Shown: one piece after another, positions 26,729 to 35,506 of the stretch
Layout of the letters: every line of letters begins with the position of its first letter
Position numbering within the stretch: the stretch's first letter is position 1
NCBI GenBank assembly: GCA_023955635.1
Contig: JAMXHR010000009.1
Coordinates: forward strand, 1-64,000
Direction of reading: 5' to 3'
From: Methanosarcina sp. ERenArc_MAG2
GTDB taxonomy: Archaea > Halobacteriota > Methanosarcinia > Methanosarcinales > Methanosarcinaceae
DNA length: 64,000 bases
The notes under the pieces: model-generated
Told to the model about the DNA's origin: nothing
The model's database searches: none
Seen by the model: only the letters and a program-made list of their open reading frames with translations
Program-made: the position numbers and the translations under genes

Positions 26729-27321
26729 TCAAATGCCATTCAGCGTTTTGAGAACTCTCAAATTCTAAATGTGGAACTTGTTGTCCTGTTTCGTAGGAAT
26801 GTGATGCAATCTCTGACATATCTGTATTATCTTGACTATGTCACATTTCAATGTATTTATAATACCGATATCTATAAAAAAGGAATTATAGATAAATTAC
26901 AGATTAGTTGATGAGCTGATCCCAAAACTTCAAAGCATGTTACTAAATCTCAAATTTGGAAATAATCAATCGAGCTTCTGATTAGAAAAATGGTTCTGAA
27001 ACTCTTATTTATGTGGAAATAAAACTGATTTTGGGATGCGCTCCGTATTAATCTTTGTACTTTGCATATTATCAACTTTCGTGTTAAAATTGTATATTAG
27101 ATATATATTTCTACTAAAAACCAAGGGCTCACACTCTAATTCTTAGTTTCCACGAGGTTGAGAAAATTCATAAGCTTTAACAGAAAACCTATGCATCAAT
27201 GAAGGAAAAAAGCAGAAACTTTGTCAGCACAACCATCATTCTTTATCCTCTTTTTAGTTAATTGAAAAAGATGGAGAGTGTCCTCTTTTGTAGGTGAAAA
27301 TATGGACTTCCTGCTTGAGAG
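26729..27321. other. Intergenic region with one MITE
   Basis: No gene is supported. Apart from the inverted-repeat element at 26913-27043 I see only AT-rich sequence. Confidence 0.5.
26913..27043. mobile_element. 131-bp inverted-repeat element (MITE)
   Basis: Left end GAGCTGATCCCAAAAC and right end, inverted, GAGCGCATCCCAAAATCAG. It has no gene. Its left half is matched by the fragment in the anfH leader at 17711. Confidence 0.6.
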
Positions 27322-28247
27322 TTACAGGTTTATTCCGGTGACGTTGAAAAATGCATCTTCTAATGAGAGAGAATTTTCCATAAGTTTAAAAACCTGGCCT
27401 CCACTTTCAACAATTAACCTGTTGATTTCCGGTTTGACATCTATCTTGGAGTTTACGTAAATTTCCAAAATGTATTCAGCTTTCAATTCAGTTTTTACAA
27501 CAAACTCCATACTTTGAAGTAATGAAATCATTTCAGAAGAGAGTTGTAGACTCCAACTGTAATAACTCCATTTGACTCAAGGTGACGAATTTTCTCAATT
27601 GTATTTTCGGCTACAAGTTTGCCTTTATCCAAAATTCCTACATGAGTGCAAATCTCCTGTATTTCCAGAAGGTTATGGGATGAAAGAAATATCGTGATTC
27701 CGGTGTTACTACAGTCATGGAGAATTTGCCGAATTTGCCGGATTCCAACAGGATCAAGGCCATTTGTGGGCTCATCAAGAATCAGTATTTTTGGATTATT
27801 CAAAAGAGCCTGTGCAATCCCTAGCCGTGTTTTCATACCATGAGAAAAGTAGCCCACTTTTTTGAACGTTTCATTTCCAAGTCCTACCCTGTCCAATAAA
27901 ATCCTGGATTGTTCCAGGCTCTCTTTTTTACTCAGGCCTTTTAATCTGCCGTAATAGACCATGTGGCTTAAGGCGGTCCGCTCATCGTAAAAATCGGAAT
28001 CCTGGGGAACCAAACCCAGAATCTTTTTAACTTTTCCTGATTCCGAAGACAAGTCCATGCCATTAACAAAAATCTGTCCTTGCGAAGGTATTGAAAGCCC
28101 AGACAATAATTTTATCGTAGTTGTTTTCCCGGCGCCATTTTTGCCCAAAAAGCCATAGATACTTCCTTCTTCTACGTTCAGGGAAAGATCTTCAAGAACA
28201 AAGCGAGAGCCATATTTTTTGTATAGATTTTTGGTAGAGATAGCCAC
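27322..28247 (-). CDS. ABC transporter ATP-binding protein, one frameshift
   Basis: The ATPase of an ABC-2 exporter. It carries Walker A GKNGAGKTT, the Q-loop LVPQDSDFYDE, the signature FSHGMKTRLGIAQ, Walker B ILILDEPTNGLDP and the switch His in LSSHNLLEI. The C-terminal regulatory part (SLLQSMEFVVKTELKAEYIL, then LSLEDAFFNVTG) is in another frame from about 27530, and the break lies just upstream. This tail is usual in NatA/BcrA-type ATPases, so I join the parts (about 308 aa). The GTG start at 28247 follows AGGAGGG, 6 bp after the permease stop. Confidence 0.82.
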
Positions 28248-28252
28248 TGTAA

Positions 28253-29001
28253 TTATAAATCCCTCCTTTTAATGGCTACTAAACTCGTGGACAAAAAGAC
28301 CAATATATACAAGAACATTGAAAATAGGCTTTCACAAAACCTGAGATATCCAGTCTTAACCGAAAAGCTGTTTATAAAACTCATATTTTCAATACCGTAA
28401 AAAAAGGAGTGATATATTTAAGATAGGTATCATGTCCCTGTAAAAAGAAATAGATTAAAATCCCAAGAAACACGATAGACATTGTAAATGAAATTTTGTT
28501 ATTTACAGACAGAGTTGAGATGAGTAAAAAAATACTTATGAAGCAACCTAAATAAAGGCTTGAAAAAATCCAGAACAAAATAGTATTTTTGAACTGAAAG
28601 ACATTATCTGCAGAATACTGATACATCAGACTTATAAGCGCAATTCCAGAAGAAATAGAGATAAATACCAGAAATAAAAAGAAAAATTTTCCTAATATGA
28701 AAGACGATCTATGAACCTTGGGTATAATGTATCTTATCGATCCGGTTTCGATTTCACTGCTTACGATATCAAAAGACGTAATCATTATTATAAAAGGTCC
28801 GATAGACAATACTACCAAATATGAGATTAAAGAATATGGAATGCCCTCGAAATTTGGAAATAAAAGAGACATGTAAGTACCGTAATGCATTGCTAGAAAG
28901 CAAAGGAAGACAAAAACTCCACCAAAAAACCATACATATCTACTTTTTGAACCTCTAAATAGTTCATCCTCCATAGTAACCAGTATTTCTGAAAAATTCA
29001 T
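28253..29001 (-). CDS. ABC-2 type transporter permease, one frameshift
   Basis: An integral membrane protein with about six helices. It begins NFSEILVTMEDELFRGSKSR, a typical cytoplasmic N-terminus of ABC-2 permeases, and has IVSSEIETGSIRYIIPKVHR between helices 2 and 3. The frame breaks in an A7 run at 28399-28405 on the plus strand. One more base continues as YGIENMSFINSFSVKTGYLR and ends SLVAIKRRDL at 28253, giving 249 aa. The ATG overlaps the preceding stop (ATGA) and the ATPase gene follows, so the three genes are one operon. Substrate is unknown. Confidence 0.8.
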
Positions 29002-29375
29002 AATCCGTCATCCTGTTTATTCTTTGTTAGGTTGGAGACAACAAATGCAACAAATGATCCGATTATTGAATTGATAAAAGCTAGAACAATTACAGTGCCA
29101 ATAAAAATAGATGCAACTAAACTTCCAGATTGTAACATAAGCTTTCCATCGGAAGTAAACAAAAATGTTAAAATCCAGCCGATCAGGTTGTAAGCTAATA
29201 TAAAAATAAAAGCAGATTTTATTGAGCCTCTACCTAGAAATTTACCAAATAATATACCTATAATAATCGCACCTGAAACTCTTCCATAAGTCGGATCAAT
29301 AGATAAATAATCAAAAATTCCAAATAACAGAAGCTCGACCAATATTCCTAGCAACAATAAATTTCTAGTTCTCAT
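28998..29375 (-). CDS. Small membrane protein of ABC operon
   Basis: 125 aa with four predicted membrane helices (LLLLGILVELLLFGIF, GAIIIGILFGKFL, SAFIFILAYNLIGWILTFLF, FIGTVIVLAFINSIIGSFVAFVV). I do not recognise a family. Its stop overlaps the permease start, so it is translated together with the transporter. It could be an accessory transporter subunit or, if the neighbouring secreted protein is toxic, an immunity protein. This is inference only. Confidence 0.65.
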   Translation of the reverse strand: MRTRNLLLLGILVELLLFGIFDYLSIDPTYGRVSGAIIIGILFGKFLGRGSIKSAFIFILAYNLIGWILTFLFTSDGKLMLQSGSLVASIFIGTVIVLAFINSIIGSFVAFVVSNLTKNKQDDGL

Positions 29376-29437
29376 TAGATCACACCTAAAAAATACTGGT
29401 TTTGAGTCCAGTAAGATGTACTCAATTTAGAATTTTA

Positions 29438-29553
29438 GGACTCACGCACCTACACTCAAAAATCAATAGCAGTAACACACAAAACATTCTAAAATTTGGA
29501 CATTAATTATGGCGCTTACTGTACTTGATTTTATGGAATAAATGCGTAAGCCC
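29438..29553. mobile_element. 116-bp MITE with TA flanks
   Basis: Ends GGACTCACGCA and TGCGTAAGCCC, each bordered by TA. It is the same family as 23304-23416 with diverged interior. It separates the ABC operon from the secreted-protein gene. The rest of 29376-29843 shows no gene. Confidence 0.7.
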
Positions 29554-29843
29554 TAAGTTTTTAGTACATATTTCGTTCCCTAATTCATGATTAATATTTT
29601 CATAATATTATCTCTACATAGCTTTTACCTGTGTTTATACGAATATACAGGCTAGTGTCTAGGAAATTTAGTTATGGGTCACTATAATTAAGAAAGGGAC
29701 TACGGATGAGGACTAGTTTAAATATGAATGTCTTATAATTAAGTTGCCATGACACTAGCTCCAATAACACCCAAAATCTGGGAAAAAGGAGTTAGAAACT
29801 ATGCTTCGATTTATTTGAAACATATTAGTCAACTATTAGTGAA

Positions 29844-30275
29844 TTACAAGTACCCCTGTTGATGAAGGAAGCTCTTTGCAGCATTTATCGCATCAAGCAG
29901 TTTATTATACAGCCAACTAGCAAGGTTTGAACCCCAATAGGTTAATAAAGTTGTAGAGGTGCGCACTCCACTTAATAAATCAGTGCATCCCGCTGAGATT
30001 TGATTATTTCTGAAGTGATTAGCACCCACAGCCAGTGCATTTTCAGCCTGGCTAATTCTATTGTCGTTTACAACCTGATCAAGCGCCCAAAGTGCTGCAG
30101 TCAGACCATCACATAAATTTTCGCCTAAAACTCCAGTTGCTGATTGTACTATTACTTTATCATTGGACATTCCCGTCGGTATAGTCGTTGGCTCTGCCAT
30201 TACTGCAGGTACAAATGCAAGACTCAAAAGAAGTATTGCTGTAAATATTGCACCTCTGGTTTTATTTTCTATCAT
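29844..30275 (-). CDS. Small secreted protein of unknown function
   Basis: 143 aa with a clear signal peptide: charged start MIENKTRG, hydrophobic core AIFTAILLLSLAFVPAV and cleavage site AVMA. The mature part has two cysteines (ENLCDGL, SAGCTDL) that could form a disulfide. It ends in an amphipathic stretch (WLYNKLLDAINAAKSFLHQQ). I recognise no family. It has its own TATA box upstream and a SD (TTAGGAGTG), and lies upstream of the ABC-2 operon on the same strand, separated by a MITE. Confidence 0.7.
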   Translation of the reverse strand: MIENKTRGAIFTAILLLSLAFVPAVMAEPTTIPTGMSNDKVIVQSATGVLGENLCDGLTAALWALDQVVNDNRISQAENALAVGANHFRNNQISAGCTDLLSGVRTSTTLLTYWGSNLASWLYNKLLDAINAAKSFLHQQGYL

Positions 30276-30324
30276 TTATATCACTCCTAAATTATTCTTT
30301 TCTAGGAGACAAGATCAGGCAAGC

Positions 30325-30338
30325 TTAAATATACGCAA
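30325..30338 (-). promoter_or_regulatory. Putative TATA box of secreted-protein gene
   Basis: On the minus strand GCGTATATTTAAGC, about 50 bp before the ATG, predicting transcription from near 30305. Confidence 0.5.
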
Positions 30339-30351
30339 AGCTAACATAACC

Positions 30352-30366
30352 ACCTACATTCGGCAG
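30352..30366 (-). promoter_or_regulatory. 15-bp motif upstream of TATA box, copy 1
   Basis: CTGCCGAATGTAGGT on the minus strand, 14 bp upstream of the TATA candidate. An identical copy in opposite orientation lies at 30599-30613. It may be a regulator site or the end of a lost element. Confidence 0.4.
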
Positions 30367-30598
30367 GTCGACATAAAAATCCATTCTATTTTTCTATTGA
30401 TGTCGTTTTTTTCAGAACATTTGAAATTCAATTTAAATCAAAAATTACTAAATGTTAACCATGACATCATTAATATATATTTGCAACAAATGAGAGAAAT
30501 GACAAATCAGATTTGACATATAGTCCTCATGACACTGATTTTTAAATAAGCCTACAAAAAATAACAATCAAGGATATATAGATGTTAGGATGTGCTTG

Positions 30599-30613
30599 CT
30601 GCCGAATGTAGGT
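30599..30613 (+). repeat. 15-bp motif, inverted copy 2
   Basis: A perfect inverted partner of 30352-30366, 232 bp away. The DNA between the copies and on to 31089 has no credible gene. Confidence 0.5.
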
Positions 30614-31012
30614 AACCATGCCTCTTAGGGCATATATTGTGGAGTTCAGCTGAACCTGGAGAGTACATTTGGACTCCATAAACTACTTTTTGTTAACTCC
30701 TTATAAGTTTTATGTGCAAACTCTCAAACAATGCGATTTTCATACTCACTTTAAATCTATAATTATTTCCTAATCTTTGATTGTTAGAGACTCTGGCTGG
30801 AAAGTATATATGTGAGAATAATGCCTTAACACATATTCGAACTCTAAAAGAGGAATCGTGCGATTTTTTATCTTATTTAATAAGATAATACTGTTAACCC
30901 ATATGAAACTTAGACTAATAATTTCTCTAATCGTAATATATTGAGAATAAAATGTGTTATTAAAAGTATTTTCTGATGATTTACAGCCCCTATGCTTAGG
31001 TATCACCTTAAC

Positions 31013-31083
31013 TTAGAGCGTCTCTAAAATTAAATTTGATTCTACAATTGGGTCTGGACTTAGAGGCTGTCTTAAAATTAAAT
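31013..31083. repeat. Imperfect direct repeat
   Basis: ACTTAGAG followed by AAAATTAAAT occurs twice, at 31014-31038 and 31058-31083, directly before MITE copy B. It resembles a duplicated IS end, but no matching element is visible. Confidence 0.35.
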
Positions 31084-31089
31084 AATCCT

Positions 31090-31280
31090 TCATGAGTCTT
31101 CGGTTAAGTGAGGAATCATGATAAATTGCCTTATTTCCAGAACAGTTCTCCAAAATATTCATTGATATGAAGTTGGAACAGGGCATCGATTTTAGTTATT
31201 GGTTTCGAAATTTGGGACTGACTTTTGCTCCTAAATCAATAGCATACAAGCAAGAAAATTCCTTAACCGATGACCAATGA
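31090..31280. mobile_element. 191-bp MITE family, copy B
   Basis: Same ends and length as 23584-23775, with more internal divergence. The flanking 8 bp (ATAATCCT, ATACAAAT) are not a clear duplication, so this copy is older or rearranged. It lies directly downstream of the HEPN-type gene. Confidence 0.75.
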
Positions 31281-31570
31281 ATACAAATTCAAGTAAGCAA
31301 ATCATCTTTAGCATGATAAGAAAGCATAAAACCGCTTAAATCAGGCGTGAGGGGAAAATAACCTTTAGGAATTCGGTAACAAGGGATCACTATCTCATCC
31401 AATCTATCCATCATATATAATAGGGATTTCAATGTATCTTTTATTTTCTCTTGTGTAAACGAAGTACTCTTCCCTTTGTGTATTATTTCATGCCTTTCTT
31501 CAAAGAAAACATTTAACTCTGACCATTTGTTAAAAGACTCATTTTTGCTAGGATCAAGCATTTCCATTAA

Positions 31571-32441
31571 GAGCCTATCCGAAAAGTAGAATAACTAGAT
31601 TTTAGGTTAATATTGATTAGTGGTAAGACGAACAAACGTACAAGACTACGAGATTTCTGACGGATTTTGGAATCAAATAAAAGCATTATTCCCTCTCCCT
31701 ATACCGAAAAAGAAGCCTGGAAGACCTCGAAAAGATGATAAGAGAATACTGAGTGGTATTTTTTATCTCCTTCGGACTGGTTGCCAATGGAAATCTCTGC
31801 CACGATTTTATGGAGCTCCAAGCACTGTCCATGATCGATTTCAGGAATGGAGAAGCTCAGGATTCTTTGAGAATATGTGGATAGCTGGTCTACTGGAGTA
31901 TGATCATAAAAAAGGATTAGAGTGGGAATGGCAAGCAATTGACGGTTCTATGACAAAAGCACCATTAGGTGGACCTGGTACCGGAGCGAATCCAACTGAT
32001 CGTGGCAAAAAAGGTACAAAAAGGAGTATTTTAACAGATGGGAAAGGTATACCACTTTCGGTAACTGTTGATGGAGCAAATCGTCACGATAAAAAGCTTG
32101 TAAAAGAAACTTTAGATGCCATTCTTTTTGAAAGACCTTCTCCGGATGAGGGAATTCAGAATATCTGTATGGATAAAGGATATGATTTTCCTGACATCAG
32201 ACAACTGGTTAAAGAATATGGTTATACCGCCCATATCAAAAGCCGCGGAGAGGAAAATATAAGAATACAGATACCAGGTTTTAGGGCAAGAAGATGGGTT
32301 GTAGAAAGGACACATTCCTGGATAAACAGATTCAGAAGGCTGCTTATAAGATGGGAAAAAAGGTTGAGAATTACCTTGCTATGCTTCAGTTAGCATGTGC
32401 ATGGATAATATTTAGAGCAGCGGGACTTTTCGGATAGGCTC
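31571..32441 (+). mobile_element. IS5-family insertion sequence with TAA duplication
   Basis: Inverted repeats GAGCCTATCCGAAAAGT / ACTTTTCGGATAGGCTC border 871 bp. The target duplication TAA is at 31568-31570 and 32442-32444. Ends and 3-bp duplication fit the IS1031/IS427-like groups of IS5. Confidence 0.9.
31620..32437 (+). CDS. IS5-family transposase, one frameshift near the end
   Basis: A DDE transposase: an N-terminal DUF4096-like part (YEISDGFWNQIKALFP, FYLLRTGCQWKSLPRFYG), then IDGSMTKAPLGG, ILTDGKGIPLSV, MDKGYDFPDIRQL and RWVVERTHSWINRFRRL. These supply the D, D and E residues. The frame breaks in an A6 run at 32356-32361. One more A gives KKVENYLAMLQLACAWIIFR and a stop within the right inverted repeat. 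The start is GTG at 31620. Confidence 0.88.
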
Positions 32442-33122
32442 TAAGTCCACATCAAAAAAAGCACGTACGCTTTCCTTACGCCATTTTTATCTTTTAAATT
32501 CTGAAAATTTAGTCTATTTAATCTACCTCTGCCGTCTCCAGAGAAGAGTATCTCATAAATGCTATCAGTTTCTGGATCTAATTGATCCTGATATATATAG
32601 TAATTTCTCAAAAAATCATCATATGCCCCAATTTTCGTTAAATAATCTCTTATTTCTTTTTTAATTTTAACTCTATTTTCCAAAAATACAGCATTTATAT
32701 TACCTTCAGCCCTCGAGCGAAACCAAAAGTCTTTGTATGCTTCTAATAAGTCAGTTAACAGAACCTCTAGCGCACTCACTGTCATAATAATTGCAACATC
32801 ACAAAACCCATTCTTAAGGATAGTGTTTATTTTTAAAATATTTGCATCATAAACATCAAAAATATCCATAAAAACTTTTGCTGTTTTGGTTACATTTGAG
32901 TCAATCATTGAAAAACACCTTTATGGTTACAAAAATTTAACATTCAAGTTAAAGACGCTTAAAGAAAATAATAAAAGATTCAGAAGTTTAAGAAAACCGC
33001 GTATTCAGACAATAACAAGAGATCTCCTTTTACAAAAACAATTGTAATAAACCCACCATCCAAATTGTAGGACTCTGAAGATTATATATAGAAAGCTCGG
33101 CACACTGTTAAAACCCAAAGAA

Positions 33123-33151
33123 TAGCTACATTTATTCATAAAAGGTAGCTA
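33123..33151. promoter_or_regulatory. Palindrome TAGCTAC-N15-GTAGCTA
   Basis: Perfect 7-bp arms at 33123-33129 and 33145-33151. A second copy with a 13-bp spacer follows 56 bp later. Confidence 0.4.
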
Positions 33152-33206
33152 TTTTGTTGATTTTGAGCTAATTTTTCAGGCTACTCAGTGACGTATAAGC
33201 TAAAAA

Positions 33207-33233
33207 TAGCTACGTTTTAATATTTTGTAGCTA
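33207..33233. promoter_or_regulatory. Palindrome TAGCTAC-N13-GTAGCTA
   Basis: Perfect 7-bp arms at 33207-33213 and 33227-33233, the same arms as the preceding palindrome. They may be operators of a lost gene. Confidence 0.4.
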
Positions 33234-33327
33234 TGTTGATCGTCCATTTGTATTTCGTTGTTATTACTTCACAGTAATAGTAATAATATTTACAGTCATT
33301 CTTTTTCCGCGAGTTTAGCGTTTGTAG

Positions 33328-33483
33328 AGCCATCGTGTTGCAAAAGCATCAAAACATAATCAAAAATCACGTTGGGTATTTTATCCTGAAAACACCGATC
33401 CTGTATCAGGGGACGACCAGAGAATTAAAAAACTACTATTAGAATTTGAAAGGCAGAGGTCACTCAATGATATAGCTTTGTAA
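33328..33483 (+). pseudogene. C-terminal remnant of an unknown gene
   Basis: A 51-residue open stretch without start codon reads KSRWVFYPENTDPVSGDDQ and then LLLEFERQRSLNDIAL before a stop. Its composition is protein-like, unlike the surrounding DNA. I do not recognise it. It could be the tail of a gene deleted by IS activity. Confidence 0.35.
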
Positions 33484-33503
33484 TATCAAAAGCAGGGTTT
33501 TCC

Positions 33504-33785
33504 TCAAAATCCCTGGCACTCGCGCAGGAGAGCCCTGAGTTTTCCGCTTACCTGCCCGCAGTAAGTGTTCAGAGACTTTTCCTTGATTTCAAATATCAGG
33601 TTTGCCTCACCATCCCAGCTAAAACTGGCAACTATTCCGTTTCCTTCAAGCATCCCGGAGTTTCCGGGTGAAGTTTCGATCCCGCAGGCCTGAAGTTTTT
33701 TCTTCATGCAGGAAAACACATCTGGAGTAACATTTTTAAACTTAATTCCCTGACAGCCTTCAGTATCCAGTTTTCTTTCGCCCAT
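33504..33785 (-). CDS. Small conserved protein, paralogue of the next gene
   Basis: 93 aa. It shares with its upstream neighbour the pattern FKNVTPDVFSCMKKKLQ, then GI, PGN, LEGNGI and FSWDGEANLIFEIKEK, and ends RECQGF. No family is recognised. The alternation of strands and one helix suggests a small alpha/beta protein. It is 25 bp downstream of its paralogue on the same strand. Confidence 0.65.
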   Translation of the reverse strand: MGERKLDTEGCQGIKFKNVTPDVFSCMKKKLQACGIETSPGNSGMLEGNGIVASFSWDGEANLIFEIKEKSLNTYCGQVSGKLRALLRECQGF

Positions 33786-33810
33786 ATTTCATCCCAATTC
33801 CAGATTTCCT

Positions 33811-34068
33811 TTACGAACCTTGGCACTCTTTTACGAAATGTTTTATTTTCATGGCAGCTACCTCACGGTTGACGATAAAAGGTTTTTCCGTAATTGTGAT
33901 AATAAGATTGGACATTCCGTCCCATTCGAAATCCGCAGTAATCCCTTTGCCAGAAAGTTCTCCTCTATTTCCCGGGGGCACATGGATGCCGTAGTCCTGA
34001 AGCTTTTTCTTCATACATTTAAAAGTATCAGGCGAAACATTACGAAGTGTTATAGGTCTACAACTCAT
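33811..34068 (-). CDS. Small conserved protein, paralogue of previous gene
   Basis: 85 aa: LRNVSPDTFKCMKKKLQ, PPGNRGELSGKGITADFEWD, NLIITITEK, ending KECQGS. Identity to the other copy is roughly half, so the tandem duplication is old and both copies have been kept. Function unknown. Residues C and W are conserved in both. Confidence 0.65.
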   Translation of the reverse strand: MSCRPITLRNVSPDTFKCMKKKLQDYGIHVPPGNRGELSGKGITADFEWDGMSNLIITITEKPFIVNREVAAMKIKHFVKECQGS

Positions 34069-34345
34069 GATTCTATTCTCCCAATCTACTTCTAAAACTT
34101 ATATCTGGTTAAAAATTCAGTAAACAAGAGTCGTTTTACGAAGATAAAAATATGCTGTTATACACCGTTAACAGAAGACAGAGAATTTTCTATTGCTCTA
34201 TCCGGAAATATAAAATCGAAAGATAAAACTATTTCTCAGAAGCAGAAAAAAGAATGAGTTGAACCGGATAAAGTCGGCCCACAGTAAAAATCAATTGAGA
34301 CACAGGCATCTAAATTCACAGATAGCTAAACCCGGACAGCTAAAA

Positions 34346-35506
34346 TTACTCCATCGCCATTGCCACGAGTTCTATAATATCTATGACCTCGATATCTCCG
34401 CCTGCGTCCCTGAGATTTCTCACACAGAGGGGACAGGAGGTAACAATGTAGTCCACACCTTCTGGTACGTCTTTAAGCCTGTTTCTGGCAAGTTCAAGGG
34501 AAATGTCAGGATACCCTATCCTTACCCCGCCTCCGCCGCCGCAGCAGCGGGATTCTTCTTTGATATTTTTCATTTCCTTGAGGGTGCAGATTGCCTGGAT
34601 GACTTTCCTCGGAGCGTCATAAATCTTATTGTGCCTGCCCAGATGGCAGGGATCATGGTAGGTGACTGTAAGGTCAAGTTTCTTCAGCTTGAGTTCATCC
34701 AGATGTTCGGCAAGGAACTCGGGTAGGCTGATGACACGAAGCTCCCCGGGATAATTGTTTTTGAGAGTTGTATAACAACCGGCACAGCTTGTGATAATTG
34801 TGTGAGCTCCTACCTGTATTATCTGCTCAAGGTTGTGTTCCATGATCTTTTCTGCGTCTTCCCTGAATCCGGTACGCAGAAGAGGAGAAGCACAGCACTG
34901 TTCATCAGGCAAGAGAGTTACTCCATAGCGCTGCAGGATTTTAAATGTCTTTTTTGCAAACTCCGGATAACGGTAAGAATCAAAGCAGCCCACGAAATAG
35001 ACGTAATCCGACTTTTCAGGCAGCTGTGAGCGTTCTATTTCGGAAAGCCAGTGTTTGCGATTCTGTGTTTCCCCTAAGGAGTTGCCGTATGTCATGACCG
35101 CCGACTTTAATTTTTCCTGGGCTTCAGTTGTAATGCCGCATTTCACAAGCTGGGCACGGGCAGCTTCCACGACTTCTGGCGGGTTTGCTCCGGCAGGACA
35201 TTTAGCAGCGCAGATCCCGCAGGTTGTACACGAAGCCAAGCTTGGAAGTACATCTTCGGAAGGGAGAGTGCCCTCGAGAAGGCTTTTTATGATGAGCATT
35301 CTTCCGCGCGTGTTAGCAGATTCCCAGCCCACTACGTCAAAGACAGGACAGACAGAGCGGCAGGTTCCGCACTGCACGCATTTATAAACCGATCTGCGGT
35401 CAACTTCAAAGAGCTTCTCTTTTCCTTTTTCCACTCTTATCTCAATTTTATCCAGCTCTTTTGCCTGCTCAGTTTCCTTTTTTCCTTCGTTTTTCATGGT
35501 TTTCAC
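34346..35506 (-). CDS. Iron-sulfur subunit of glycolate/lactate-type dehydrogenase (GlcF-like)
   Basis: 386 aa. Two [4Fe-4S] ferredoxin motifs, CVQCGTCRSVCP and CTTCGICAAKCP, are followed by two CCG (cysteine-rich) domains with EQCCASPLLRTG and SRCCGGGGGVRIG, as in GlcF, LldE and HdrB. It would pass electrons from the flavoprotein encoded upstream, whose stop its ATG overlaps by 4 bp (ATGA). In methanogens the electron acceptor could be a membrane or heterodisulfide-linked carrier; this is inferred. The substrate could be lactate, glycolate or another 2-hydroxy acid. Confidence 0.85.
   Translation of the reverse strand: MKTMKNEGKKETEQAKELDKIEIRVEKGKEKLFEVDRRSVYKCVQCGTCRSVCPVFDVVGWESANTRGRMLIIKSLLEGTLPSEDVLPSLASCTTCGICAAKCPAGANPPEVVEAARAQLVKCGITTEAQEKLKSAVMTYGNSLGETQNRKHWLSEIERSQLPEKSDYVYFVGCFDSYRYPEFAKKTFKILQRYGVTLLPDEQCCASPLLRTGFREDAEKIMEHNLEQIIQVGAHTIITSCAGCYTTLKNNYPGELRVISLPEFLAEHLDELKLKKLDLTVTYHDPCHLGRHNKIYDAPRKVIQAICTLKEMKNIKEESRCCGGGGGVRIGYPDISLELARNRLKDVPEGVDYIVTSCPLCVRNLRDAGGDIEVIDIIELVAMAME

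Larger units (their letters stand above)
31289..32908 (-). pseudogene. HEPN-type protein gene split by IS5
   Basis: The N-terminal part (32908-32445) begins MIDSNVTKTAKVFMDIFDVY and has AIIMTVSALEVLLTDLLEAY. The C-terminal part (31567-31289) has FFEERHEIIHKG, an Rx4H motif as in HEPN nuclease/RNA-binding domains. Excising the IS5 with one TAA copy joins them as FDVDLMEMLDPSKN. An A7 run at 32454-32460 also lacks one base, so a further shift is present or is a read error. The intact protein would be about 250 aa. HEPN proteins often serve in toxin-antitoxin or defence systems; no partner is evident here. Confidence 0.7.
32909..33503. other. Intergenic region with two hairpin motifs and an ORF remnant
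   Basis: No intact gene. It holds two TAGCTAC/GTAGCTA palindromes and a 52-codon open stretch without start codon, listed separately. Confidence 0.5.
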
